Assembly (NCBI GenBank): GCA_020441005.1
Contig: JAGRNA010000078.1
Location: 1-37,243, forward strand
Origin: Leptospiraceae bacterium
GTDB taxonomy: Bacteria; Spirochaetota; Leptospiria; Leptospirales; Leptonemataceae
Direction of reading: 5' to 3'
Length of the DNA stretch: 37,243 nt
Made by a program: the position numbers and the translations under genes. Below are positions 17,198-25,377 of the stretch, in pieces. A model generated the notes under the pieces. It searched no databases and was not told the origin of the DNA. It saw nothing but the letters and a program-made list of their open reading frames with translations. Positions within the stretch are counted from its first letter, which is position 1. Each line of letters opens with the position of its first letter.

Positions 17198-17202
17198 TGC
17201 AC
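17173..17202. repeat. Perfect 10-base hairpin over the start of the 17063-17197 ORF
   Basis: GTGCAATGAT (17173-17182) and ATCATTGCAC (17193-17202) pair across a 10-base loop. In the minus-strand mRNA one arm contains the AUG at 17197. No T-run follows. Confidence 0.6.
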
Positions 17203-17218
17203 ACATCTCCTTTCAGGA

Positions 17219-17584
17219 TCAATATCCGTGCGAAGACGAACTGCCGGACACTGTCGAAGTGACAACGCCGTTTTTATCAAAACTCACACTGAAGGAATGG
17301 CACTTAACCCCTTCGATGATATAGAATATCCAGCCCACAAACGGCACGTACCAAAAAGGGGTGTTATTGCATTCAGTCCAGGAAAGCGTTTGATTGCCAT
17401 TGGCTGATGAATTCCCATTGGGCGATCGACCCATACCTGCCAAAACTTCCGACTTGGTCGTTTTGCCGGATTCGATTGTTGGAAAGTATTGTTCTTGCTT
17501 GACGTACGTTTGCGATACGCAGGCCGTAATAAAAAGACTAATCAACAAAGTTGATACAAGCCTCTTGCCTTGTTTTTGTTTCAT
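17219..17584 (-). CDS. SmpA/OmlA (BamE)-like small lipoprotein
   Basis: The 121-residue product has a signal sequence with lipobox (LFITAC, Cys near residue 22). A segment follows that fits the SmpA/OmlA fold: TIESGKTTKSEVLAGMGRSP, the usual 'G-x-T-x-x-x-V-x-x-x-x-G-x-P' element, then a Tyr/Phe-rich strand region (WYVPFVGWIFYIIEGV) and SFSVSFDKNGVVTSTVSG. It is not necessarily BamE itself; many short lipoproteins carry this fold. GAGGG lies upstream of the ATG. It is the first gene of the minus-strand small-lipoprotein cluster at 16615-17584 and lies back-to-back with the RR2-HK2 operon. Confidence 0.7.
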   Translation of the reverse strand: MKQKQGKRLVSTLLISLFITACVSQTYVKQEQYFPTIESGKTTKSEVLAGMGRSPNGNSSANGNQTLSWTECNNTPFWYVPFVGWIFYIIEGVKCHSFSVSFDKNGVVTSTVSGSSSSHGY

Positions 17585-17656
17585 TTTTCCCTCACTTTTT
17601 AAAAAAGTTTATTAGCTTTAATTAGTAGTGTATTTACATGATTTTTAAATTTTTGT

Positions 17657-17680
17657 AAATCACCCGAGAGGGTGATTTTT
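17657..17680 (+). terminator. Hairpin with GAGA tetraloop and T-run
   Basis: AAATCACCC and GGGTGATTT form a perfect 9-base stem around a GAGA tetraloop, running into a T-run. It has terminator shape on the plus strand, but no plus-strand gene precedes it, so it may end a short RNA or be an attenuator in the RR2-HK2 leader. Confidence 0.55.
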
Positions 17681-17721
17681 AATAGCCTGGAGGCGCGTGA
17701 AATCTATGCAGCCTTGGCGTC

Positions 17722-17744
17722 AATCCCCCGAAAGGGTGATTTTT
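17722..17744 (+). terminator. Second hairpin with GAAA tetraloop and T-run
   Basis: An imperfect direct copy of the preceding hairpin: ATCCCCC-GAAA-GGGTGAT plus four more T, with one C-T mismatch in the stem. The two lie about 65 bases apart in the stretch before RR2. Confidence 0.5.
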
Positions 17745-17905
17745 ATGCGATGCAGGCCCGGGGGTTTTAGTATTGCGTGTAAAAAGTGTTTAAACCAATT
17801 AGTTATTAAAAGCCGGCAAAATGATAAAACAGTGCGGAGGCTGTCGAATGATGCCTTGTTTTGCGCCGGTTTTTTGCAAAGAATCATGCAGAGGGCAGAC
17901 GATAG

Positions 17906-18550
17906 ATGAGTGGGTCAAAAATACACAGTGGCTGGGAAATCGGCATTTTGGAAGATGATGCTCCCTATCGCTTACACATGGCTGAGCGACTTGCCAGCAT
18001 GCCTGAGGTAGCGCAAGTGCGTTGTTGGCCTAACGCCGAAAGTCTGTGGCATGACCCGGGCAAGGAAAGTCTGGATTTACTGATAGCCGATCTTGTGTTG
18101 CCCGGCATGTCCGGTCTGGAGTTGATCGGCTTGCTCAACCAGCAACATCCGGATATTAAATGCATGGTACTCAGTAATGTGCTGGATGAAGAAAAAATTT
18201 TCGAGGCTTTGAAGAATGGGGCCCTGGGATATGTGCTCAAATCGGAACTGGATTCGGTGGAGCGGCTAATACGAACAATCATGCAAGGCGGGGCCGAAAT
18301 GAGTCCGACGATCGCCTTTCGCGTGATTGCCTGTTTTCAGAAAAAGCATCATCATAAGGAGTGCCTGACTCACCGGGAGCGCCAAATACTCAATGAGGTA
18401 GTATCCGGATGTAGCACCCGTAAAATTGCCGATTTAATGGGTATTAGCGTCAATACGGTGAAAACCCATTTGAAAAATATATTTAAAAAATTGAACGTCA
18501 ACAGCCGGATAGAATTGCTAAGTCTCGATTTGAAAAACGGACGGCTGTAG
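17906..18550 (+). CDS. NarL/LuxR-family response regulator RR2
   Basis: The receiver domain contains the acidic pair in GILEDDAP, phospho-acceptor Asp62 in LIADLVLPGMSG, Ser90 at the switch position (MVLSN) and Lys112 in GYVLKSE. The LuxR-type helix-turn-helix is at about 150-205 (LTHRERQILNEVVSGCST, then VNTVKTHLKNIFKKLNV). It is paralogous to RR1: both have the same domain order and very similar DNA-binding helices. It is the first gene of the RR2-HK2 operon, with HK2 starting 2 bases after its stop. The leader upstream carries two tetraloop hairpins. Confidence 0.93.
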   Translation: MSGSKIHSGWEIGILEDDAPYRLHMAERLASMPEVAQVRCWPNAESLWHDPGKESLDLLIADLVLPGMSGLELIGLLNQQHPDIKCMVLSNVLDEEKIFEALKNGALGYVLKSELDSVERLIRTIMQGGAEMSPTIAFRVIACFQKKHHHKECLTHRERQILNEVVSGCSTRKIADLMGISVNTVKTHLKNIFKKLNVNSRIELLSLDLKNGRL

Positions 18551-18552
18551 CG

Positions 18553-21003
18553 ATGCCAGTGCAGGTCCGCCAGCAGGAAAGTTTCGCCTGGCAATACGGG
18601 GCTTATTGCAACGTGCCGATGACGGATCAACTGTCTACCGGAGTGGTTCATACGGCCCGTTTGGCTGCGGCCGTGTTCGCCACACTTTTCATTGTAACTT
18701 GCAATCGGCCGCCCTTGAAGCATCATACGGTCCAGATTGGACAAAACAATTTTACTCTGATTACGAAACAGCAATCCACAGAGCGGCCCGGTCAGGCAGA
18801 AGCGGCTGGGCCAGCGAAAGCCGTCCGGAATCGAGACGGCGACCAGTCCGGCCGGTTTGCATTGCCTGTGCGGCCGCTGTATGCAATCAAGGATCTGGTG
18901 GTTGATTTGAATATCCAGGATGTGCCGAGACGCATGCCAGGCAGTTGGCGCGCATATCCGGACCAGAGCTTTTCTCTGGTGACCCGCTTTGATTGGCCTG
19001 GTCCCGTTGTGCCCCAAAACACCATGGCTTTGTATATACCCGAGATTGGCAATCACTGGCGGGTGCTGCTCAATCAGCATGCAATCGGCACCTACCAATC
19101 GCACTATGCGGCCGAAGAACGCTGGACCAATGTGCGTCATCTACTGTTGCCAATTGAACCGGCATTGCTGCATGCGACCAACAATCAGTTGGTTTTTGAG
19201 ATTACCGGCGACCCGACCTCGTCTCTCTTGCGCCTGGAAATCGCTACAGCCGCTATTGGTCCCCTGGAAGCGATGCTCTCCAGGCGCTCGGAAGCGTATG
19301 AAACCATCCTGATTGCGCTGTGTTTGCTTTCGGGCGCCTATTATTTCATCGTTTATTGGCGTTTTCGGAGCGACTATGCCCTGTTGTTTTATAGCCTGTT
19401 TGTGATCTTCTGGGGGGTGTCCTTCCTGGTCGAAACGAACCTCGTGACCGAAATTTTTGAATTCACGCCGGAAATCTTGCTGCGGCTGTATTATAGTACC
19501 TTGCTGATTGCGGCGTCCTCTGTGGCTGCCTTTATCTATCATTTTTTGTTTGCCGCAATTCATCGCGTTGTGCGCTGGATTATCAGCCTGTGGCTCGCCT
19601 CGATTCCCTTGATGGCGCTAGCCCCCTTGCAATTTTGCGAGGAATATATATTTTTTGTTTTCACAGGTAGTGAGCTGCTTTTGGCCTTGATTACGATTCC
19701 GCTTTTGTATGCGCAAATCCGGCGTAGTTGGCATCAAAGCCGGCCGGCATCCGGACCCGAACCGGGCGGGTCGCGCTGGTCCACCCTGCGCCGACTCTGG
19801 TCTGTGTTGGTCCTGACAAATGCCGGCAACATCCTGCTGCTGGTGATAGCGCTCGCAATCGGGGTCGGGATCCAGAGTACGCTGATTTTCTTGTTCGGCG
19901 TCAGCGGGACCAACTTTCCGGTCTACAATGGCATCTTTGCCGTCATCATCAGTATGGATCTGGCCCTTTCGAATCGCTTTGTGCGTACCCAGCGCGAATC
20001 GCGTTTATATGAATCCTTCGTCCAGTCGATGCCGTATGCAGTGTTTGTGATTCGAGACGACCAGATTCTGTACCAAAGCAATACTGCCCGTAGTTTGTTT
20101 TCCTCTCCGGGAGGAGCAAACCAATCTGGCAAGCTGGGCAATGTTTTCGGCTCCGAGTCGGATCGTATTCATGATTGGTGCGCACAAGTCATCCGTTCAG
20201 ATCTACCGCAGCAAGGACGGGAAATCCAGCTTCGAGATCACAAATGGAAACTGGTACGCTGCTTTCTGGTACATATCACTCCCTTTTATTTCCAGCGTCA
20301 AAAAACTGCTCAGCTGGTATTGAGCGATGTTAGCGCCCTCAAGGAATCACAGGCCAGGCTGCTTGCGGAGCGTGAGGAACGCCACCGGGTAGAGCAACAA
20401 CTAGCGATTGTGCAGGCCCGGGAGCGGATGCACGCCGACATCCATGATCACCTGGGATCTAATATTACAGACTTGTTGCTAAAGGCCCGCCAGGCAAAGA
20501 GCAATTCATTTGTTTCGCAATTGGCCCATATTCAAACGGCTTTGCGGAGTCGATTGTCCATATTGGCCGACACGGACACTATGATAACAGACTTTGGTTT
20601 TGGTCAGACAATGAGCATTGTTCGGCGTTATACTGACGCGGGCCGGGAAGTGCGATTGAATCAGGGCGACCTGAGCGACTTTCAGGATACGCTCGAAGAA
20701 TTTGTTGCCAGACGGTCCAATTCCAGAGAGGAGCTTTCTACTGTAATCAAGGAAATCATAACCAATGATTTGAAATATGGCGCGGGCCAAAGCAACTGGA
20801 CGGCCAAAATAGTAGCGCACAGGCTCCAATTAGTCCTGGAAGCTGATTCCAGTTATGACAGTAAAACCAGGCCATCCGGGCATGGCCACAGCAACATCCA
20901 AAACAGAATCAAAGAGCTGGGCGGTCAAGTGTTTGAGCTGCTGGAAGCCGGCAGATATCGGATCCAGGTTGAATTGCCGCTAGATAGTCACATACACTTA
21001 TGA
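18553..21003 (+). CDS. Sensor histidine kinase HK2 (7TMR-DISM-like sensor, degenerate G1 box)
   Basis: A hydrophobic N-terminal segment ends in a lipobox-like IVTC (Cys near residue 50). Next comes an extracytoplasmic beta-rich sensor (about 95-245; ALYIPEIGNHWRVLLNQHAI) and seven or so membrane helices (about 250-475), as in 7TMR-DISM receptors. A PAS-like region (about 490-600) and a HisKA_3-like box RMHADIHDHLGSNITDLLLK with His631 follow. The ATPase domain has IKEIITNDLKYGAGQSNW and a G2-like GHGHSNIQNRIKELGG, but the G1 position reads LEADSSYDS in place of DxGxG. HK1 has the same change at the same place. It starts 2 bases after RR2, its likely partner. Confidence 0.88.
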   Translation: MPVQVRQQESFAWQYGAYCNVPMTDQLSTGVVHTARLAAAVFATLFIVTCNRPPLKHHTVQIGQNNFTLITKQQSTERPGQAEAAGPAKAVRNRDGDQSGRFALPVRPLYAIKDLVVDLNIQDVPRRMPGSWRAYPDQSFSLVTRFDWPGPVVPQNTMALYIPEIGNHWRVLLNQHAIGTYQSHYAAEERWTNVRHLLLPIEPALLHATNNQLVFEITGDPTSSLLRLEIATAAIGPLEAMLSRRSEAYETILIALCLLSGAYYFIVYWRFRSDYALLFYSLFVIFWGVSFLVETNLVTEIFEFTPEILLRLYYSTLLIAASSVAAFIYHFLFAAIHRVVRWIISLWLASIPLMALAPLQFCEEYIFFVFTGSELLLALITIPLLYAQIRRSWHQSRPASGPEPGGSRWSTLRRLWSVLVLTNAGNILLLVIALAIGVGIQSTLIFLFGVSGTNFPVYNGIFAVIISMDLALSNRFVRTQRESRLYESFVQSMPYAVFVIRDDQILYQSNTARSLFSSPGGANQSGKLGNVFGSESDRIHDWCAQVIRSDLPQQGREIQLRDHKWKLVRCFLVHITPFYFQRQKTAQLVLSDVSALKESQARLLAEREERHRVEQQLAIVQARERMHADIHDHLGSNITDLLLKARQAKSNSFVSQLAHIQTALRSRLSILADTDTMITDFGFGQTMSIVRRYTDAGREVRLNQGDLSDFQDTLEEFVARRSNSREELSTVIKEIITNDLKYGAGQSNWTAKIVAHRLQLVLEADSSYDSKTRPSGHGHSNIQNRIKELGGQVFELLEAGRYRIQVELPLDSHIHL

Positions 21004-21090
21004 AATGATTGTCTGGATACACGCCGCCTGGCCCCTGGTGACAAGGACCCATGCATCATTGCGGCGGCTCATTTTTATCCAGTACGACGC

Positions 21091-23250
21091 CTAAAGCCGC
21101 GCCAGTTCGAGCTCGCGTTTGCGCATTAATTCCTGGATATAGAAATTAAACACTGGAGTCGTTGAAACTATTTTTTCTATATCATCGTGGTGAATCTCAA
21201 GAATAATTCCTGGACTGGTGGCGCTGATCGTCGAGTTGCGAATGCGATGGGTCAGACTAGCATGCTCGCCGAACAAATCGCCGGCAACCAGCTCTTTAAC
21301 GAGTATGGATCCATGTTCGACCTTGAAATTGCCTTCGACGATGATGTAGAACTGGCTGTCATGTCCCCCCTGACGGATGATAATCTCACCAGGGTGTACC
21401 TCCCGCCGGCGGGCCACCCGTGCAATTTTGTCATTCACGAAATCAGCAAAGCTGCTGAATGGTTCATGCTTTTCAAGTTCGGAACGGATCTGCCACATCT
21501 GCTGAGTCGGCTGGATACGATCCTCGGCAATCAAGAAATTATACCAGGTGCGCTCGTTCATGGCACACAGAGTAACCGGCGTTTGGGCGACAATGGAAGC
21601 GCTGCGTTCACTCTGCTGATTTACAGCTGCCATTTCACCCACAATTTCGCCGGCTTCTTTAACAGCCAGTTCGCGCAAGTGCTGCCCGTCATGAAACATG
21701 ACACTGCATTGCCCGGTCAGGATGATGAAAATAACGCCCTTGTTTTCTTCGCCCTGCTTCATAATGACATCACCCGAATTGTAATTTTGCAGCCGGATTT
21801 CGCTCATCATAGCTGCGGTCCAGCGGTCGGAAATGCCTGGAAAATGGTTCTGTAAAATCTGGATTGTTTTAACTGTCATGGCCTGACTCGAGTCGTACTG
21901 ATCTTCAATCACGCCGTAACGCTTGCCGGCCCGGGCCAGGGAAAAGGTTGCATCAAATTCCGGCGGCAGGTTTTCCAGGTGCATAAAGACGACCTTCTCA
22001 GCGCTGGATTCAATCGAATCCTTGGGGTCGCCGTGCAGAATGCCCTTGCCTCCGTCCGGAAACAGGAGATCATATGGCTCATGGTACAGATTCTGAATCT
22101 GCTCCAGCTTTTCAGCGGATACAATGCCATCCGTTTGCATCTGGCGGATGTCATCCAGGGATTTGTTGTCTCCCACAAATACAACGCTGTGCTCCTTGCC
22201 GCTGGAACGCATCCGGAAAGTTGCGCCAACTGTCGGAATCGAATGCACGGTATAATGGGGGATGATCTGCATACCGTAGTAATCATTTTCCTGGTAGGGC
22301 ATCAGTTCGACGAAATCAAAAAAAGAGTAGAGATCATCCATACTCAGATCCGTTTGGAGCGCCAGTTTATAGAGCGCCATCCAGAAGATTTCGCGGGTCC
22401 CCAGGAATTGAATTTTCTGATTGAACTGCAACAGCGGAAACATGTTGCAGTGGTCATCGTGAATGTGCGAGAGAAAGATGGATTTCACCTGTTGACAGGC
22501 AATGCCGCGCGCATTCAAGGCTGCCACCAGATAAGGCGGGCAGTCGATCAGCATATAATCCGAATTATAGTTTAATAACAAAGCAGAGCAGGGCTTGCCA
22601 GGGGTAAAGCCGGAGCCACCGCCAAGCACATCCACTCCAAAGCGGGCCGGAAACTGCGGTGTGTACGAGGCTTTCAGGTCGTAAGCCAGCGGCTGGATTT
22701 CCGTAAAGTTTATGTCGATTCGAGCACCATTCACTTCGTAGACATTATGATCCAGGTGTTTTACACAACAGTCTCGTTCATTCAGTGTTAGATTGAGTTC
22801 GCTGTCCTTGAAAAAACTGAATTCAACAAATCCGTCGATTGAGATCTCCTGTCCGGTTGCATCCTTGATCGCCAGGTGACGGGATTCCTTATAAAGGCCG
22901 CGATAGTAACGACTGGCTCCAATTTGATTGTATTCTTTAACACTGGGGCCGAGCAGGGATAGCTGCAATAATTTACGGTTATTGCGCACCTGATTTTTCT
23001 TGCCACCGATATTCAGTTTGCGGCCTTTTTGGAAGTTCCCCATAATAAACAAAAAGTAGTACAACGGGAACTCTGTACTGTTTTGCAGGGTGCCAGCGTG
23101 ATGCAGTTTGTCCGGGATAATAATCAAATCCGGGAATGGAATCTGGCGCAGCATCAGATGCTTGATGATCTCGGGCGGGCAACCAAAGAGCACCGAGTAG
23201 TCTTCATGTTGATAGATTTTTACACCGGGAATGATATCAATGACAGCCAT
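21091..23250 (-). CDS. Metallo-beta-lactamase-fold hydrolase with two cyclic-nucleotide-binding domains
   Basis: The first 200 or so residues form a conserved region I cannot name. A metallo-beta-lactamase fold follows at about 205-460, with the metal motif FLSHIHDDHCNMFPL, later metal ligands in VVFVGDNKS, and KGILHGDPKD. The C-terminal part has two CAP-like cyclic-nucleotide-binding domains: SGDVIMKQGEENKGVIFIIL with GEIVGEMAAV, and PGEIIIRQGGHDSQFYIIVE with GDLFGEHASL. The layout suggests a hydrolase whose activity or location depends on cAMP or cGMP, possibly a cyclic-nucleotide phosphodiesterase. ATG 23250 (MAVIDIIPGV) is preferred over the longer frame from 23334. It is convergent with HK2 and outside either operon. 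Confidence 0.85.
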   Translation of the reverse strand: MAVIDIIPGVKIYQHEDYSVLFGCPPEIIKHLMLRQIPFPDLIIIPDKLHHAGTLQNSTEFPLYYFLFIMGNFQKGRKLNIGGKKNQVRNNRKLLQLSLLGPSVKEYNQIGASRYYRGLYKESRHLAIKDATGQEISIDGFVEFSFFKDSELNLTLNERDCCVKHLDHNVYEVNGARIDINFTEIQPLAYDLKASYTPQFPARFGVDVLGGGSGFTPGKPCSALLLNYNSDYMLIDCPPYLVAALNARGIACQQVKSIFLSHIHDDHCNMFPLLQFNQKIQFLGTREIFWMALYKLALQTDLSMDDLYSFFDFVELMPYQENDYYGMQIIPHYTVHSIPTVGATFRMRSSGKEHSVVFVGDNKSLDDIRQMQTDGIVSAEKLEQIQNLYHEPYDLLFPDGGKGILHGDPKDSIESSAEKVVFMHLENLPPEFDATFSLARAGKRYGVIEDQYDSSQAMTVKTIQILQNHFPGISDRWTAAMMSEIRLQNYNSGDVIMKQGEENKGVIFIILTGQCSVMFHDGQHLRELAVKEAGEIVGEMAAVNQQSERSASIVAQTPVTLCAMNERTWYNFLIAEDRIQPTQQMWQIRSELEKHEPFSSFADFVNDKIARVARRREVHPGEIIIRQGGHDSQFYIIVEGNFKVEHGSILVKELVAGDLFGEHASLTHRIRNSTISATSPGIILEIHHDDIEKIVSTTPVFNFYIQELMRKRELELARL

Positions 23251-23385
23251 GGGTGCTATCAGTATCGGCCGATATGCTATTATTCTGTGCAACAGTTCCC
23301 GGCAGGCATTTTTTGCTGCCCGGGCCCGAAACAATGTCGTAATCGGTTTGCCGACTTGAATCGATCAGATTCCGAGCCTGGAGCT

Positions 23386-23590
23386 TAACCCCCGATTGTG
23401 AGGGTGGGTGGTCCGGTGGTCAGGGAATCTTCCCTGCCTGTTTTTAGCAGGGGCCAGCTGAACGACGTGTTCGGCTCCTGTCGGACACTTATCATAAGGT
23501 AAGTATTTTGTCAAGTTTTTTTTGGTACTGGAAAAATTTCGAAAAATACGAATCCTTGTCCCACCCCTGTGGTATGCTATTATTGGGGAA
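23386..23590 (+). repeat. Intergenic repeat element, copy 2
   Basis: This is the second copy of the element at 13848-14057: TAACCCCCGATTGTGAGGGT near the start, then CTTATCATAAG (23488-23498), TTTTGTCAAG, a T-run, TTTCGAAAAAT and CCTTGTCCCACCCCTGTGG ending in an extended -10 TG-G-TATGCT (23570-23578). The spacing between CTTATCATAAG and CTTGTC is again 67 bases, although the sequence between the blocks has diverged. The two copies are direct repeats 9.5 kb apart, bracketing the two-component block. The ATG within GGTATG (23574) is in frame with the downstream GNAT-nitrilase gene. Confidence 0.7.
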
Positions 23591-23804
23591 CTCTTTGATT
23601 AACAAACGGACTGTCGCATGGGAAGGGCTTGGGCCGTCAGGAACAGTCAAGCCTGGTGGTTTGTATTGCCAGTGGCAAATGAATGACCGGGATGAGGGAC
23701 CTGTCGGGCGAAAGGCACTGCCGCTGTATTGTTCAAATCAAATGTCTTATTCACCCGAAAAAAGCTATCGCACCTGGCGGCCTGGATTACCGGGGTATAG
23801 TATT

Positions 23805-25370
23805 ATGCCGGCTCGCAAGAAATACAAGGTTCGCAACTGGACCGCAGCAGACATACCGGCCCTGATGCAGTGCCAGGCAGCGGCCTACGCGGACTACACA
23901 TCGGAACCGGCCTGGCCCGAGCGGGTGTTTACTCTGCAATTAGCAGCCTTCCAGGAGGGTCAATTTCTGGTTGAGCATGAAGGACAGGTGCTGGGCTACG
24001 CCTGTTCCATACTCGTGCAGCTGGATGATGATCTGCCGTATTTAACCTGGTCCGAAGTCACCGGCGACGCTACCTTCAAAACCCATGACCCCTCTGCGGA
24101 CACTCTGTATGGCGCTGACATCGCCGTGCACCCAGCGTTTCGAGGCCAGGGTGTTGCTGCTCTTCTGTACCGCGAACGGCGTCGGATTCTACAGCGATAC
24201 AATCTACGCCGGATGGTGGCGCATGGTCGACTGCCCGGGTATCAACAACATGCCGGCAAATTAACACCAGAGGAATATGTCGAACGCGTAGTAGCAGGCG
24301 CAATCAACGATATGGCATTGAATGCCCATTTGAAGGCCGGTTACCAGGTCAAACGGATCATCTTTGATCACAACAGCGATGCGGCCAGCCTGCATTATGC
24401 CACCCTGCTAGAAATGCCCAATCCGCGTTTCAATCCGCGTAAGCGCCGAATCGCGGCCTCGCCAGTGCAGCGACCATTTCGGCGCATGCGGGTGTGTGTG
24501 GCCCAGTTTTACATGCGCCGTATTACAACCTGGGATGAATTTGTTCAGAATGTAGACTTTTTTGTAAACAGCGCTGATACCTACTTGTGCCATTTTTTGA
24601 TTTTTCCGGAGCTGTTCACGGCTCAATTGTTCAGCACACTGCCCCCGGATCTGAGCGACAAGGAGGCCATCCAGGCCCTCGCGGATATGACTGATCGCTA
24701 CATTGAATTGTTTACGGAGCGGGCCCGGCGGCATCACCTGTACATCATCGCCGGCTCGCATCCAGTCTTGCGTGACGGACTGATTTATAATACGGCTCAT
24801 TTATTCTCGCCGGCCGGCAATGTTTACACCCAGGACAAGTTGCATATCACGCCATCCGAGCGTCGTTTATGGGGCATTGTGCCGGGCGATTCCATCCGCT
24901 TGTTTGACACGCCGCTGGGCCGGATTGCCATTCAGATTTGCTATGATGTTGAATTTCCGGAATTATCGCGGCTCCTGACTTTGGCGGGCGCGGAAGTGCT
25001 CTTTGTGCCTTTTAGTACGGACGAGAAAAAAGCCTACTTTCGGGTGCGTTACTCGGCCCAGGCTCGGGCGGTCGAAAACTATGTCTACGCAGTGATCGCC
25101 GGCAATGTCGGCAATTTGCCCAACGTGAAATCGTATTTGTTGAATTATGGGCAATCGGCCATTCTGACACCCAGCGACTTTTCTTTTCCAGTCAGCGCAG
25201 TGCAGTCCGAAGCGGAGCCCAACGCGGAAACGGTGGTGATTGGCGATCTGGATTTGTCGAGTCTGAGTGAGCAGCGCGAAATCGCTTCCGTGCGGCCGCT
25301 GGTGGATCGCCGCCAGGATCTATACGACCTTAGACCGCTGAAGAGAGTCGAAGTGATCCGGGTGGATTAG
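23805..25370 (+). CDS. GNAT acetyltransferase / carbon-nitrogen hydrolase fusion
   Basis: Residues about 5-205 form a GNAT N-acetyltransferase, with the acetyl-CoA loop in VHPAFRGQGVAALLYRERR. Residues about 225-521 form a nitrilase-superfamily amidase with the catalytic triad visible: Glu in FLIFPELF, Lys in YTQDKLHITPSE and Cys in IAIQICYDVEFPE. The two-domain fusion is a known family of unsettled substrate; it could acylate an amine and hydrolyse an amide in one protein. The frame is open back to 23508, and other in-frame ATGs lie at 23742 and 23574 (inside repeat copy 2). ATG 23805 gives the expected family length. The promoter is probably the extended -10 at the end of the repeat. Confidence 0.9.
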   Translation: MPARKKYKVRNWTAADIPALMQCQAAAYADYTSEPAWPERVFTLQLAAFQEGQFLVEHEGQVLGYACSILVQLDDDLPYLTWSEVTGDATFKTHDPSADTLYGADIAVHPAFRGQGVAALLYRERRRILQRYNLRRMVAHGRLPGYQQHAGKLTPEEYVERVVAGAINDMALNAHLKAGYQVKRIIFDHNSDAASLHYATLLEMPNPRFNPRKRRIAASPVQRPFRRMRVCVAQFYMRRITTWDEFVQNVDFFVNSADTYLCHFLIFPELFTAQLFSTLPPDLSDKEAIQALADMTDRYIELFTERARRHHLYIIAGSHPVLRDGLIYNTAHLFSPAGNVYTQDKLHITPSERRLWGIVPGDSIRLFDTPLGRIAIQICYDVEFPELSRLLTLAGAEVLFVPFSTDEKKAYFRVRYSAQARAVENYVYAVIAGNVGNLPNVKSYLLNYGQSAILTPSDFSFPVSAVQSEAEPNAETVVIGDLDLSSLSEQREIASVRPLVDRRQDLYDLRPLKRVEVIRVD

Positions 25371-25377
25371 ATTGAAT

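Noticed and set aside
18370-19140. 256-residue minus-strand frame opposite RR2-HK2
   Set aside because: Antisense shadow of two clear genes; no start signal.
23508-23804. N-terminal extension of the GNAT-nitrilase frame
   Set aside because: It covers the repeat element and promoter; the family begins near MPARKKYKV, so the open frame is probably fortuitous, although the in-frame ATG at 23574 is noted.
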